Of a DNA stretch of 64,000 bases, positions 41,811-54,060 are shown one piece after another. This stretch comes from Lepus europaeus (lineage: Eukaryota; Chordata; Mammalia; Lagomorpha; Leporidae), in assembly GCF_033115175.1 (NCBI RefSeq), contig NC_084845.1:2482501-2546500 (forward strand), in the 5' to 3' direction. The notes beneath the pieces were generated by a model. That model worked only from the letters and a program-made list of their open reading frames with translations. It had not been told where the DNA came from and did not search any database. The translations under genes were made by a program, and so were the position numbers. Within the stretch, counting starts at the first letter, position 1; the number at the start of each line of letters is the position of its first letter.

Positions 41811-42470
41811 GGGGTTTCTTTCGAAAAATACATAGGAATGCCATTAAATTTTACCATCTTGAGTTAGGCAGGTTTGAAAAAAATATATACTTATCCTCTG
41901 TGTTTTCCAACAGTTTGTCATTAATGAAAATCTCCTAATATTATCAAACCTTCACCTGCCTTTGCCTTTTTGATCTTGCCAAAAAATGTCCCACATGTTC
42001 ACAAATGAAATCATGAAAGGGCCAGGGAGTCCTCAGACAGATCAGAAACAATCTCCAGGAATTGTTGACTCTCTTCCCCGCTGAGAGTGGAGGTGGGAAT
42101 GTCCACACCGGTCTTTCCTGCAAGGGCTCTGAACAGTTGCCTCTGTCCGTTGTGCTGAATGTACAGTGGGCTTCCCAGGCCAGTCCTCAGAGGACACGTG
42201 GCTGTTGTTACACTGTTGTTCTGGGTAGGACTGAGGCCCAACTCCGCTTCCTGTCCACAGCCCAGAGGTTGGTGTTCCCACCTCCCCTCCTCCCCACCCC
42301 CACCCTGGCATTTCCACCACTCACTGCTTCCTAGTGAAGAGAGCCAAAGTGACTCCATGTGAAAACAATATAAAAATCGCCTCCGTTCCCCAAGGCAACC
42401 CGAGTCCTTGTAAAAGCAGGCATTCAGGCATTCCGGAGATACCAAAGCTTACCAGGGACAGCTAGCTCTG
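41811..42470. other. no recognised gene; may include further LTR sequence
   Basis: 42000-42445 has a 144-codon minus frame without a known domain. CAAAGTGACTCC occurs at about 42347 and again inside the LTR at 42506, so part of this may belong to the retroviral-like element. Confidence 0.35.
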
Positions 42471-42790
42471 TAGACCAAGGACAGCACAGTAGAGATTGCT
42501 AAACAAAGTGACTCCCTGTACCCAAAGCCCCCATGCTGTAAGCCCCTGCTGTAAGTCCCTGTACCCAAAGCTTCCATGCTGTATGTAACTCTTTTCCTGT
42601 TGATGTAGCCCTTTTTTCCTTTAAAAACTCTCCCAAACAAAGACCGGGGCCTCACTCCTTCCTCCGCTGTGCTGGTTGGCTGGATGGGGTCCCTGCCTCG
42701 GCTTGTACTTTTAAATAAAGCTTGCTTTTGCAGTTCGGTGTTATTGGGTCGCTGATGGCTTCTTGGGGATCTACTTATCTGGGCACAACA
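42471..42790 (+). mobile_element. LTR of an endogenous retrovirus-like element
   Basis: Bounded by TGTAGACC and GGGCACAACA. It contains TTTAAAAACTC (TATA-like, about 42620), AATAAAGCTTGC (polyadenylation signal, about 42713) and a U5-like region ending in GGATCTACTTATCTGGGCAC. A leader-like stretch with TTTTTGGCTGGCGCCC follows at 42810-42828 and may be a decayed primer-binding region. The exact 5' limit is uncertain. Confidence 0.65.
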
Positions 42791-43399
42791 CAAGCACGTG
42801 TCGCGACTCATTTTTGGCTGGCGCCCTGTCTCAGAGAGCAGCATGGGGGTCATCGTCCCATTTCACTGTGCCCCTGTGGGATCCTGGGAACACTGGGGCT
42901 CAATCTCTCATTGGCAAACTGAGGAGTCAGATCAGGATTTGCAACCCAGTGGGGCAATGAGACCCTCAGATGTACTTGTGGTCTGTCCAGTTGTTTACTT
43001 TTTGATCTCTTTGTTTGGATTCCTCCCTATTATACCCCTCACAATGTTTTGGAGACTCGCAGATGGAATTGTCAGTGTATAGATGTCAGAAATTTCCCAT
43101 AAAGATGTCTGGCTCGCTGGCTTCTGGATCTGTCAGGATCCGTGGACGCAGGGCCCAAGCCCCCAGCTGACAGCCATGGCAACCACAGAACCTGTTCTCT
43201 CAGTCAATGGGAGACCCCACCCACCCTATTGTGCCAGCCCCCTTCCCCAGGTCCTCATTGGCTCCCTTTATATTTCCCTGTGAAGTCTACCCTGGAAACT
43301 CTTCAGTGTCTAAGGCTGAAGGACAAACATAAGACTGTCCCTTGGGTGTGCCAGCTGGGGCTTTGTGATGAGAAGGGGACATGAGCTCGGGTTTTCTTT
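42791..43399. other. sequence downstream of the LTR, unrecognised
   Basis: Could include a remnant retroviral leader. No gag, pol or env signature was recognised in any frame. Confidence 0.35.
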
Positions 43400-43640
43400 C
43401 TTTTTTTTTTTTTTTAATTTGACAGGTAGATTTACAGACAGTGAGAGAGAGAGAAACAGAGAGAAAGGTCTGACTGCTACGGTTGGCACTGCACGGATCC
43501 AAAGCCAGGAGCCAGGTGCTTCCTTCTGGTCTCCCATGCAGGTGCAGGGCCCAAGCACTCGGGCCATCCTCCACTGCCTTCCTGGGCCACAGCAGAGAGC
43601 TGGGCTGGAAGAGGAGCAACCAGGACCAGAACCAGCACCG
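43400..43640 (-). repeat. CSINE, truncated
   Basis: TTTTAATTTGACAGGTAGATTTACAGACAGTG to GGAGCAACCAGGACCAGAACC. Lacks the usual 5' (promoter) end and about 35 bp near CCATTTGGGG. Confidence 0.9.
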
Positions 43641-43811
43641 ACAGGAGCTCGGATTTTGACATGGCCCCTTTCCTGGAATTCTAGCCGCTGCAATTTCCCA
43701 GTGTGCTGGAGTCTCTCCTTCTCTGGCTGCTTGCCTCCTTCCCACCTCTGCCTTCTGTCCATGTACCTAGCTCTGTGCAGCTCTGTTTCCCTGGAGGAGA
43801 AAGGGAACATG

Positions 43812-44000
43812 GGAGAACTTCAGAGCCAGATGTGCCTGGATTCAAATCCCAGCTGTGTCACTTCCCAGTCAGCCACCTGAGTGCCAATTCCTTTATCTGT
43901 AGCACAGCATTCATGATGATGATGACGAAGTCCTCGTGAGGATTTCGTGTGTAAAGAAGATTGGGAAGGGACCTGTCATGGGACAGGAGCTTAGTCAATG
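43812..44000 (+). repeat. MIR
   Basis: AGAGCCAGATGTGCCTGGATTCAAATCCCAGCTGTGTCACTTCC ... GTCCTCGTGAGGATTTCGTGTG. Confidence 0.8.
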
Positions 44001-44054
44001 ATTAGTTCTACCACGAGGTCGAGGATCAACCTTCCACTCATTGGGAACTTCCCA

Positions 44055-44230
44055 CTGGATCCCAAGAGATGTGCTAAGTGCATTTGTACTCACCGAATCC
44101 TCCTCCAAGGCTGTGAGGCGGGTATTACCCTCACTGCACAGTGACAAAAGGATGATGCTCAGAGAGGCTGAGTAACCTCCCAAGACGGCTTGGGCATGGG
44201 GAACCAGGCATTCGCTCTCCAGGCCTGTTT
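44055..44230 (+). repeat. MIR
   Basis: GATGTGCTAAGTGCATTTGTACTCACCGAATCCTCC ... GATGCTCAGAGAGGCTGAGTAACCTCCCAAG, the 5'-to-middle part of a second MIR. Confidence 0.75.
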
Positions 44231-46332
44231 GCTTAGCATCGGGCCCTGGTGCCGCCGAGTGATGAGTAAACTCGAGGAGGAGAGAGGAGGATGCCAGAAT
44301 GGGGAGCACTGCTGTGCCCACGGCCAGCAGCCAGGGGGCACGTGGAGGACTTCCCGTTGCTGGTCTGCTGTTCTTTGCATTGTGCTGACTTACCCACTGA
44401 GTCTCTGCTGTGGAGCACGTCCCCTCCCGCCTGCGCCCTACACAGCAGCCACAATGTGACTCTGCTTGCTTGTTGTCCCGTCTGCTGGCTGTCCCCAGGC
44501 AGGGCTCCTGGGTGCCCCTGGCATGTCCTAGGGGTTCAAGGTGTATTATTGGGTAAATGAAGCAAGGAAAGGCCAGATTAGATGATGTAATGGCATCAGT
44601 CATGTCTTTATTATCCATCGACCACGAAACCTGTGAGAGCTCAGGTCACGTGTCGCTGGCTGAAGGCTGGCACACGCAGCTGTGCCACCCATGTTTCTCA
44701 GGTGAGTGAGTTCACCTCACAAACCCTCCTCCTCTTGGCCCCTCCTGTCCTGCCTGTACAGAGGTGGGCGTGGCTCTCATCACAGTTGCTGTGTGGGTGG
44801 CACCCAGGCTCGCCTCTGTGCACTGTGCACCTGCCTCTGTGCACTAGGGGTACAACCCCCACCGGAGGATAAATGGGGAGACTCTGCAGCTGCACGGGCT
44901 GAGGTGGTGAGCGTGGAGCCAGGAAAGAGAGGGAAGTGATGAATGAAGAGGTCCCATCACTGAGCAGAAACCAACCTGGAATAAATCAGGATTGACACAC
45001 TCTATGGACAAGGGGACCAGGCAGGTGCACCAACAGGTGGAGAGAACTGACAGTGCGAGTGTGATCCCAGTCCAAAGACCCCACACGTCATGCAGAACCC
45101 AGATCTAGGACAAGCGGCCAGCGAGGACAACACCGACCAGGCGTGAGAGCTCCAGAATCCAGCCTCAGGCCCTCGGTCTCTGAAATGGCAGCGCAAGCCA
45201 GCGCCTCTAGCCTCAGCCCACACTCGGGCCAACCCCCTGGTGGGAGCCCCTTCAGCCCCTGGGTCCACTCCTGCTGAAAGCCGGGTGTGGGCCGCAGTGC
45301 CCCGGGGGCTGCTGGTGGTATTTCCCACCTTAGTGAATGAAGGGGACATCGAACGGTGCAGCGAGAAATGCCTCATCAGCAGTGCACAGAGCGTCCATGT
45401 CAGAGTCTGTGTCGAGTCACCCACCTGTCCACCGACCCAAGGGACAGTCATTTGTCACCTGTGGGCAGAAGCATTGCTGTGCTATCCCTGTGCCATTCAC
45501 CTGCTGATTGTCCTTCAAACTGCATCCACTCACCCTTACATAAGGTCCCCCCGACCTGTTCCAACTCCAACAGCCACGCACACATCACCCATGTTTATCA
45601 TCTCACTCACCCCACACAGCCAGCAGCAGGGCGGCGACCACCGGAACATTCTTCATCATTCCTCCACTCACCCACCTGTTCAGACACTGGTTTGTTCTCA
45701 TGTCTGAAAGTGGGGATAATTGCAAATCCACAGCCCCACTCCCAGCTGCAACAGGTTCTCTCTTACGGCCACTAGTTACAGGGTAGCCGGGAATGTCCCA
45801 CCCCCTCCCCACACTCAAAGTAACGCTTCACTGGCAGTGCTCTGTTTGCCATCACGGTCACCATTGCCCAGGGTTGCACACCAGGGCCGTCAAGCCAGTC
45901 TCTGTTTCCAGATACTGAGGAGTCTGGACAACGGGGGAGACCAGGCTAATGAGGGTGGCCAGACCCCCGTCTGCAGGGAAGAAGGCGGTGGGGATTCCTG
46001 TGTTGTGTTCTCAGTAAGGCAGTACAGTTGAGGAACCAAGAGCAAGGTTTTGGAGTAGGATTCGCCATCTCCTTGGTGGACAGACTTCTGATAGCTCCAT
46101 GGACCCAGCCCCTGCTGTGCAACCTGTGTGCTCCTGGTGTCACCCCCTTGAGCTGAGGAGCACCTAACCACTTGCTCTAACCAATGGGTGGGGACACAGG
46201 TAATAAGGTGATTATACAGTGGGTTCAGCAGTGGCCCCTGAGAAACTATGCGAATGTCCAAAGCCTGTGACCATGATGTTATTTGGAGAAAAATTCTTTA
46301 GATATGTCATCAAGCTCAATCTTTTTTTAAAA
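44231..46332. other. no recognised gene, 2.1 kb
   Basis: Mixed unique-looking sequence. A donor-like TTCTCAG|GTGAGTGAG on the plus strand near 44695 and frames of up to 207 codons were examined, but no exon chain, domain or peptide motif could be assigned. The conserved galanin-like peptide core was looked for and not found. Confidence 0.4.
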
Positions 46333-46388
46333 AGATGTACATATTTATTTATTTTAAAGGCATAGAGTTAGAGAGGCAGAGGCACAGA

Positions 46389-46423
<35 letters not shown>

Positions 46424-46678
46424 CTTCCATCTGCTCATTCACTGCCCAAATGGCTGCAACAGCTGGAGCTATGTCAACCGAAAGCCAGGAGCCAGGGGCT
46501 TCTTCTGGGTCACCCATGTGGGAGCAGAGGTCCAAGGACTTGGACCACCTTCTACTGCTTTCCCAGGCCACAGCAGAGAGCTGGATGGGAAATGGAGCAG
46601 CCGGGACTCTGCCCAGCACCCATATGGGATGCCGGCACTGCAGGCTGCTGCTTTACCTGCTACCCATGGCGCCGGTTC
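46333..46678 (-). repeat. CSINE at the left end of the MLT1 fragment
   Basis: AAAAAGATGTACATATTTATTTATTTTAAAGGCATAG, a (GA)n run at 46395-46421, the reverse body, to GCTACCCATGGCGCCGG. Confidence 0.93.
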
Positions 46679-46682
46679 CCGA

Positions 46683-46948
46683 GTTGACAGTCTTGACGAG
46701 AGATCATCCTGGATTGTCAGAGTGCACTCTAAATCCAATGACAAATGTCCTCCCAAGAGACACAGGGGGAGGAGAGAAGGGCCATGTCAGGATGTAGGCA
46801 GAGGTTGGGCATTACAGCTGGAGGCCAAGAAATGGCCGACGCCATGCCTCCAGAAATGGGGAGAGGCAGAGAAGGCTCTACCCCAGAGCCACCAGCGAGA
46901 GTACCCTGACAGGACTTTTGGCTTCCAGAACTGTGTGACAATAAATGG
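46683..46948 (+). mobile_element. MLT1-type MaLR LTR, left part, interrupted by L1
   Basis: ATCATCCTGGATTGTCAG ... CTCTAAATCCAATGACAAATGTCC ... GAGAGAAGGGCCATGTCAGGATG ... GGCTTCCAGAACTGTGTGACAATAAATGG follows the MLT1 LTR 3' half up to its polyadenylation region, where the full-length L1 is inserted. Confidence 0.75.
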
Positions 46949-47103
46949 GGTTTTTTTATTTATTAAACTTTTATTTAATGAATATAAATTTCCAAAGTAC
47001 AGCTTATGGGTTACAATGGCTTCCCTCCTCCCATAACTTCCCTCCCACCCGCAACCCTCCCCTTTCCCGCTCCCTTTCCCCTTCCATTCACATCAAGATT
47101 CAT

Positions 47104-47500
47104 TTTCAATTCTCTTTATATACAGAAGATCAGTTTAGTATATATTACGTAACTGTTTCAACAGTTTGCCCCCATATAGCAACACAAAGTGAAAAAAAAA
47201 AATACTGTTGGAGTACTAGTTATAGCATTAAATAACAGTGTACAGCACATTAAAGACAGAGATCCTACATAATATTTTTTTTTAAAAATTAATTAATTTT
47301 CTATGCCATTTCCAATTTAACACCAGGTTTTTTTTTCATTTCCAATTATCTTTATATACAGAAGATCAATTCAGTATATAATTAGTAAAGATCTCATCAG
47401 TTTGTACCCACACAGAAACACAAAGTTTAAAATTACTGTTTCAGTACTAGTTATAGCATCACTGCACATTAGACAACACATTAAGGACAGATCCCACATG
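47104..47500 (-). repeat. internal duplication in the LINE-1 3' UTR
   Basis: Copies at 47104-47270 and 47340-47500 share CTTTATATACAGAAGATCA, AACACAAAGT, GTACTAGTTATAGCAT and GACAGAGATCC/GACAGATCC. A low-complexity linker (TTTTTTAAAAATTAATTAATT) separates them. The L1 ends at 12853 and 33165 have only one copy. Confidence 0.88.
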
Positions 47501-48398
47501 GGATGTAAGTACACAGTGACTCCTGTTGCTGACTTAATAATTTGACACTCCTGTTCATGGCGTCAGTAATCTCCCTAGGCTCTAGTCATGAGTTGCCAGG
47601 GCTATGGAAGCCTTTAGAGTTCGCTGACTTTGATCTTATTCCGCGACAGGGTCATAGTCAAAGTGGAAGTTCTCTCTTCCCTTCAGAGAAAGGTACCTCC
47701 TACCTTGATGCCCCGTTCTTTCCACTGGGATATCACTCACAGAGATCTTTCATTTAGGTCTTCTTCTTTTTTTTTCTTTTCCATGGTATCTTGGCTTTCC
47801 ATGCTTACAATACTCTCATGGGCTCTTCAGCCAGATCCAATGCCTTAAGGGCTGATTCTGAGGCCAGAGTGTTGTTTAGGACATCTGCCGTTCTATGAGT
47901 CTGCTGTGTATCCCGCTTCCCATGCTGGATCCTTCTCTCCCTTTTTGATTCTGTCAGTTAGTATTAGCAGACACTTGTCTTGTTTGTGTGATCCCTTTGT
48001 TTCTTAGACCTATCAGAGCCATCAATTGTGAACTGAAATTGATCACTTGGACTAGTGCGATGGCATTGGTACTTGCCACCTTGATGGGATTGTACTGGAA
48101 TCCCCTGGCACATTTCTAACTCCACCATTTGGGGCAATGTCCCAAATTGTACATCTCCTCCCTCTCTTTTTCCACTTCTATATTTAACAGGGATCACTTT
48201 TCAGTTAACATTTAAACACCTAAGAATAATTGTGTGTTAATTACAGAGTTCAATCACTAGTACTAGAACAACAACAACAACAACAAATACTAAGAAGGAT
48301 AAAGTATTACATTGTGCATCTAGAGTCAGGACAAAAGCTGATCAGGTCATTGTTTCTTATAGTGTCCATTTCACTTCAACAGGTTTCCCCTTTGTTGC

Positions 48399-51300
48399 TC
48401 AGTTGTCACCGATCAGGGAAAACAAATGATATTTGTCTCTTTGGGACTGGCTTAATTCACTCAGCATGATGTTTTCCAGATTCCTCCATCTTGTTGCAAA
48501 TGACCGGGTTTCATTGTTTCTTACTGCTGTATAGTATTCTATGGAGTACATGTCCCATCATTTCTTATCCAGTCTACTGTTGATGGGCATTTGGGTTGGT
48601 TCCAGATCTTAGCTATTGTGAATTGAGCTGCAATAAACATTAATGTGCAGATGGCTTTTTTATTTGCCAAATTAATTTCCTTTGGGTAAATTCCAAGGAG
48701 TGGGATGGCTGGGTTGTATGGTAGGGTAATGTTCAGGTTTCTGAGGAATCTCCAGACTGACTTCCATAGTGGCTTAACCAGTTTGTATTCCCACCAACAG
48801 TGGGTTAGTGTCCCTTTTTCCCCACATCCTCTCCAGCATCTATTGTTGGTAGATTTCTGAATGTGAGCCATTCTCACAGGGGTGAGGTGAAACCTCATTG
48901 TGGTTTTGATTTGCATTTCTCTGATTGCTAGTGATCTGGAACATTTTTTCATGTGTCTGTTGGCCATTTGGATTTCCTCTTTCGAAAAATGCCTATTGAG
49001 GTCCTTGGCCCATCTCTTAAGTGGGTTGTTTGTTCTGTTGTTGTGGATTTTCTTGATTTCTTTGTGGATTCTGGTTATCAACCCTTTATCTGTAGTATAG
49101 TTTGCAAATATTGTTTCCCATTCTGTCGGTTGCCTCTTCACTTTCCTGACTGTTTCTTTTGAAGTACAGAAACTTCTCAATTTGATGCAATCCCAAATGT
49201 TAATTTTGATTTTGACTGCCTGTGCTTCTGGGGTCTTTTCCAAGAAGTCTTTGCCTGTACCTATATCTTGCAGGGTTTCTCCAATGCTCTCTAATAATTT
49301 GATGGTTTCGGGTCATAGATTTAAGTCTTTAATCCATGTTGAGTGAATTTTTGTGTAAGGTGAAATGTAGGGGTCTTGCTTCAAGCTTCTGCACATGGAA
49401 ATCCAATTTTCCCAGCACCATTTATTGAATAGACTGTCCTTATTCCAGGGATTGGTTTTGGATCTTTGATCAAATAAGTTGGCTGTAGATGTTTGGATTG
49501 ATTTCTGGTGTTTCTATTCTGTTCCATTGGTCTATCCATCTGTTTCTGTACCAGTACCATGCTGTTTTGATAACAACTGCCCTGTAGTATGTCCTGAAAT
49601 CTGGTATTGTGATGCTTCCGGCTTTGTGTTTGTTGTACAAGATTGCTTTGGCTATTCGAGGTCTTTTGTGTCTCCATATGAATTTCAGCATCATTTTTTC
49701 CAGATCTGAGAAGAAGGTCTTTGGTATCTTGATTGGTATTGCATTGAATGTATAAATTGCTTTTGGGAGAATGGACATTTTGATGATATTGATTCTTCCA
49801 ATCCATGAGCATGGAAGATTTCTCCATTTTTTGGTATCCTCTTCTATTTCTTTCTGTAAGGTTTTGTAGTTTTCATCGTAGAGATCTTTATCGTCTTTGG
49901 TTAAGTTTATTCCAAGGTATTTGATTGTTTTTGTAGCTATTGTGAATGGGATTGATCTTAGAAGTTCTTCCTCAGCCGTGGCATTGCCTGTGTATACAAA
50001 GGCTGTTGATTTTTGTGCATTGATTTTATATCCTGCTACTTTGCCAAACTCTTCGATGAGTTCCAGTAGTCTCTTAGTAGAGTTCTTTGGGTCCCCTAAA
50101 TAAAGAATCATATCGTCTGCAAAGAGGGATAGTTTGAGTTCTTCCTTCCCAATTTGTATCCCTTTAATTTCTTTTTCTTGCCTAATAGCTCTGGCTAAAA
50201 CTTGCAGAACTATATTGAATGGCAGTGGTGAGAGTGGGCATCCCTGTCTGGTACCAGATCTCAGCGGAAATGCTTCCAACTTTTCCCCATTCAATAGGAT
50301 GTTGGCCATGGGTTTTTCATATATTGCTTTGATTGTATTGAGGAATGTTCCTTCCATACCCAGTTTGCTTAGAGTTTTCATCATGAAAAGGTGTTGTATT
50401 TTATCAAATGCTTTCTCTGCATCTATTGAGAGAATCATATGGTTTTTCTTCTGCAGTCTGTTAATGTAGTGTATTACGTTGATTGTTTTGCGAACGTTGA
50501 ACCATCCCTGCATACCAGGGATAAATCCCACTTGGTCTGGGTGGATGATCTTTCTGATGTGTTGTTGCCTTCTATTGGCCAGAATTTTATTGAGTATTTT
50601 TGCATCAGGGATATTGGTCTGTAATTCTCTTTCAATGCTGCATCATTTTGCGGCTTAGGAATTAAGGTGATGCTGGCTTCATAGAAAGAATTTGGGAGGA
50701 TTCCCTCTTTGTCGATTGTTTTGAATAGTTTGAAAAGAATTGGAGTTAGTTCTTCTCTAAATGTCTGGTAGAACTCAGCAGTGAATCCATCTGGTCCTGG
50801 GCTTTTCTTTGTTGGGAGGGCCTTTATTACTGTTTCAATTTCTGTGTCAATTATTGGTCTGTTTAGGTTTTCTATGTCTTCCTGGCTCAATTTAGGTAGG
50901 TTGTATGTGTCCAAGAATCTGTCCATTTCTGATAGATTTCCCTGTTTGCTGGCATATAAGTCCTTGTAGTAATTTCTGATGATTCTTTTTATTTCTGTGG
51001 TGTCTGTTGTTACATTTCCATTTTCATCGCTGATCCTATTGATTTGGGTCTTTTCTCTTCTTTTTTTAGTTAGTTGGGCCAGTGGGGTGTCAATTTTGTT
51101 TATTTTTTCAAAAAACCAGCTCCTCGTTTGGCTGATTTTTTGTAATGTTTTTTTATTCAATCCTGTTGATTTCTTCTTTGATTTTAATTATTTCTCTTGT
51201 CCTACTGGGTTTGGGTTTGGTTTGCTGCAGATTTTCTAGATCCTTGAGATGACTTGAAAGCTCATCTATTTGGTGCCTTTCCAATTTCTTGATGTAGGCA

Positions 51301-52205
51301 CCTATTGATATAAACTTTCCTCTTAACACTGCTTTTGTTGTATCCCATAGGTTTTGGTATGTTGTGCTTTTATCCTCATTTACTTCCAGAAAATTTTTGA
51401 TTTCTCTTTTAATTTCTTCTATGACCCATTGTTCATTCAGGAGCATGTTGTTCAATCTCCATGTGTTTGCACGTGCTCTAGGGATTCCCGAGTTGCTAAT
51501 TTCCAATTTCATTCCTTTGTGGTCTGAGAAGCTGCATGGTATGATTCCAATTCTTTTGAATTTGCTGAGACTTGCTTTATGGCCTAGTATGTGGTCAATC
51601 CTAGAGAAGGTTCCATGTACTGCTGAGAATGTAAAGTCTTTATATGTAGGATGAAATGTTCTGTAGATATCTGTTAGATCCATTTGGGCTATAGTGTCAT
51701 TTAAATCTACTGTCTCCTTGTTGATCTTCTGTCCTGTTGATCTGTCTATCTCTGAGAGTGGAGTATTGAAGTCCCCCAGAACTATTGTATTGGTGTCTAA
51801 GTCTCCCTTTAAGTCCCTTAACAAGTCTTTTAAATAAACTGGTGCCCTGTAATTAGGTGCATATACATTGATAATCGTTATATCTTCCTGTTGAATGGAT
51901 CCCTTAATCATTAAATAGTGCCCCTCTTTGTCTCTCCTAACAGTTTTTGTGGTAAAGTTTGTGTTGTCCGATATTAAGATGGCTACGCCCACTCTTTTTT
52001 CATTTCTGTTGGCATGGTATATATTCTTCCAGCCTTTCACTTTCAGCCTGTATGCATCATTGTTGGAAAGATGAGTTTCTTGTAAGCAGCAAAAAGATGG
52101 GTTTTGTTCCTTAACCCAATCAGCCAATCGGTGTCTTTTAACTGGACAGTTCAGGCCATTAACATTCAATGTGACTATTGAGAAGGGGTAACTTTGCCCT
52201 GCCAT
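48399..52205 (-). pseudogene. LINE-1 ORF2 (endonuclease/reverse transcriptase), multiply frameshifted
   Basis: Starts MAGQSYPFSIVTLNVNGLN at 52205. The endonuclease part stays open to about 51153 (CLQETHL and the LGDFNTPLS and SDHKGM motifs are visible). The frame then changes near 51155 and 50500. The reverse transcriptase core ([33 protein letters not shown] with the catalytic DD at about 50112-50123) is open from about 50531 to 49470. After further shifts and a stop in DLNL*PETIK, the cysteine-rich tail ([16 protein letters not shown]) lies at 49243-48539 and the C-terminus ends at 48399. Length about 1268 codons, normal for L1. Confidence 0.92.
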
Positions 52206-52273
52206 TTGCCAAAGATATTTTCTAATATATGGTTTGAGATTCCTGTGATCTTTTGCTGTGAGGTTTCCTTCCT

Positions 52274-53312
52274 TTACCTTCTTTCATATTGGTGACCATG
52301 TTTCTGTGTTTCTGTATGTAACACATCTTTAAGCATCTTTTGCAGGACTGGACGAATGGCGACAAATTCTTTCAATTTCTGTTTGCTGTGAAAAGTCTTT
52401 ATTTCACCTTCATTCACAAATGAGAGCTTTGCAGGATATAATATTCTGGGCTGGCAGTTTTTCTCTCTTAGTACCTGGGCTATATCTCGCCATAATCTCC
52501 TAGCTTGTAGGGTTTCTGATGAGAAGTCAGCTGTGAGTCTAATTGGAGATCCTCTGAGAGTAATCTGGCGTTTCTCTCTTGCACATTTTAGGATCTTTTC
52601 TTTATGTTTCACTGTGGTGAGTTTGATTATGATGTGTCGTGGTGAGGATCTCTTTTGGTCATGTTTATTAGGGGTTCTATGAGCTTCCTGTACTAGGATG
52701 TCTCTGTCCTTCTCCAAACCTGGGAAATTTTCTGCTAGTATCTCACTAAAAAGGCCTTCTAATCCTTTCTCCCTCTCCATGCCTTCAGGAACTACTAGAA
52801 CCCGAATGCTGGGTTTTTTAAGAGTATCTTGTAGATTCCTGACAGCATTTTTTAGATTTTTGGTTTCTTTTTCTTTTCTTTGATTTGACTGTTTCCTTTC
52901 CTGTTCTCTGTCTTCTAATTCCGATATTCTCCCTTCTGCTTCACCCATTCTGTTTTTAAGGCTCTCTAATGTGTTTGTCATTTGATCTATTGAATTCTTC
53001 ATTTCATTATGGTTTCTTGTCACTATCACAGTTTCATGTTCTAATAGTTGTTTCATTTCATTTTGATTCCTCCTTAATATTTCATTTTCACAGGAGAGAT
53101 TTTTCTATCTTGTCCATTAAGGATTTCTGTAGTTCAAGAATTTGTTTTTGAGAACTTCTTAATGTTCTTAACAATTTTTTGAGATCTGCTTCTTGCATTT
53201 CCTCTATCTCTTCATCTTCATAATCTTGCATTGGGGTGTCTTGTTCATTTGGGGGCATCATAGTGTCTTCCTTGCTCTTGTTACCTCGGTTTCTATGTTT
53301 GTTGTTTGGCAT
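52274..53312 (-). pseudogene. LINE-1 ORF1, single-base frameshift
   Basis: Starts MPNNKHRNRGN at 53312 and reads as the coiled-coil N-terminus to about 53092. There AGAGATTTTTCTATC has one more T than AGAGATTTTCTATC of the intact copy at 16.1 kb, shifting the frame. The second part (53056-52274) holds the rest of the coiled coil, the RRM (IRVLVVPEG, PRHIIIKLTTVKHKEK) and the C-terminal domain ending HQYERR. Confidence 0.9.
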
Positions 53313-54060
53313 GTTGGAGATAATTTATGGGGTTTTTTTTGTTGTTGTTTTGTTTTTTGCTGTGATGTTTTTTCTTGTTATACTATGCCTCTATGTGGGC
53401 TGTCTGCTTTGATGGATCCTTAGAGGCTGTGATGGGTGTGGCCAGAGAGCTCTGCTTGATTCTTCAGGTTTAAGGCTGTGCAAAAAGTGACTCACCCAGA
53501 TTGTTCTCTCCCTTGCTCCTTGCTGGATCACTTTTTTTTTTTTTTACTCAGTTGGGAAATAATTCCGCACAGCTGAGTGGAATTGAGGGTAGTTGAAATC
53601 TGGCTTCTGTGAGTATTCGTTTGATCTACCCCTGGGACCACACAAAGAGTTTATGCAGCCCTCAATGTGTTCTCAAGTTCCACCATAGTTCCAAAGTTAC
53701 TGAGTTTGTATACTCGTTGGTGCTTTACATATGTAAAATGGTGCCTGCTCTTTGTTTTGCTCAGTGAGTGGTGAGAGAGGCCTCTGCCTTTCCCCACCAA
53801 TGTCTCGGGTTTCTGAGGTTTTTTTCTTACCTCCCGTTTGTTCCCATGCTGGCAAGATTCTGCGGCTCGGCTCCCGCAGTGGGGCTTCCACGCAGTGGGC
53901 TCCCTGTAGGTCCTCTGTGTCACATCCACTAGATCTGGAAGCGTTTCCTCTGCAGTTTTTTTCTTGAGTCTTTTCCTGAGGCTACAGTAATTCCACTTTT
54001 ATGAAACTTTATTTTCCCAGACTATGCGCACGTCCTCACTATCCGCCATCTTGGCTCCGC
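53313..54060 (-). promoter_or_regulatory. LINE-1 5' UTR with YY1-type site
   Basis: The first bases in sense orientation are GGCGGAGCCAAGATGGCGGA. AAGATGGCGG (plus 54043-54052) is a YY1-type motif within about 20 bp of the 5' end, the same position as in human L1, where YY1 helps set the start site (family knowledge). Confidence 0.7.

Larger units (their letters stand above)
46949..54060 (-). mobile_element. full-length LINE-1, frameshifted, with 10-bp target-site duplication
   Basis: A 7.1 kb element in minus orientation: 5' UTR 54060-53313, ORF1 53312-52274, ORF2 52205-48399, 3' UTR 48398-46949. CAATAAATGG at 46939-46948 and 54061-54070 is a perfect duplication, and the flanks join into one MLT1 LTR. 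Both ORFs are disrupted (one frameshift in ORF1; several frameshifts and at least one stop in ORF2), so it cannot be autonomous now. The 3' UTR contains an internal duplication of about 165 bp (47104-47270 and 47340-47500). Confidence 0.95.

Noticed and set aside
43995-44618. 207-codon frame on the minus strand
   Set aside because: Spans two MIR fragments in reverse; not a conserved protein.
44690-44710. donor-like CTCAG|GTGAGTGAG on the plus strand
   Set aside because: No coding exon, acceptor or partner exon could be linked to it.
46949-47275. possible separate L1 insertion at the left end of the full-length L1
   Set aside because: The segment continues without a target-site duplication into the rest of the L1, and the outer duplication encloses both parts, so it is an internal 3' UTR duplication.
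49381-49827. 148-codon minus frame inside L1 ORF2
   Set aside because: A shifted-frame shadow of the reverse transcriptase region; the true frame in this stretch is the one ending at 49470.
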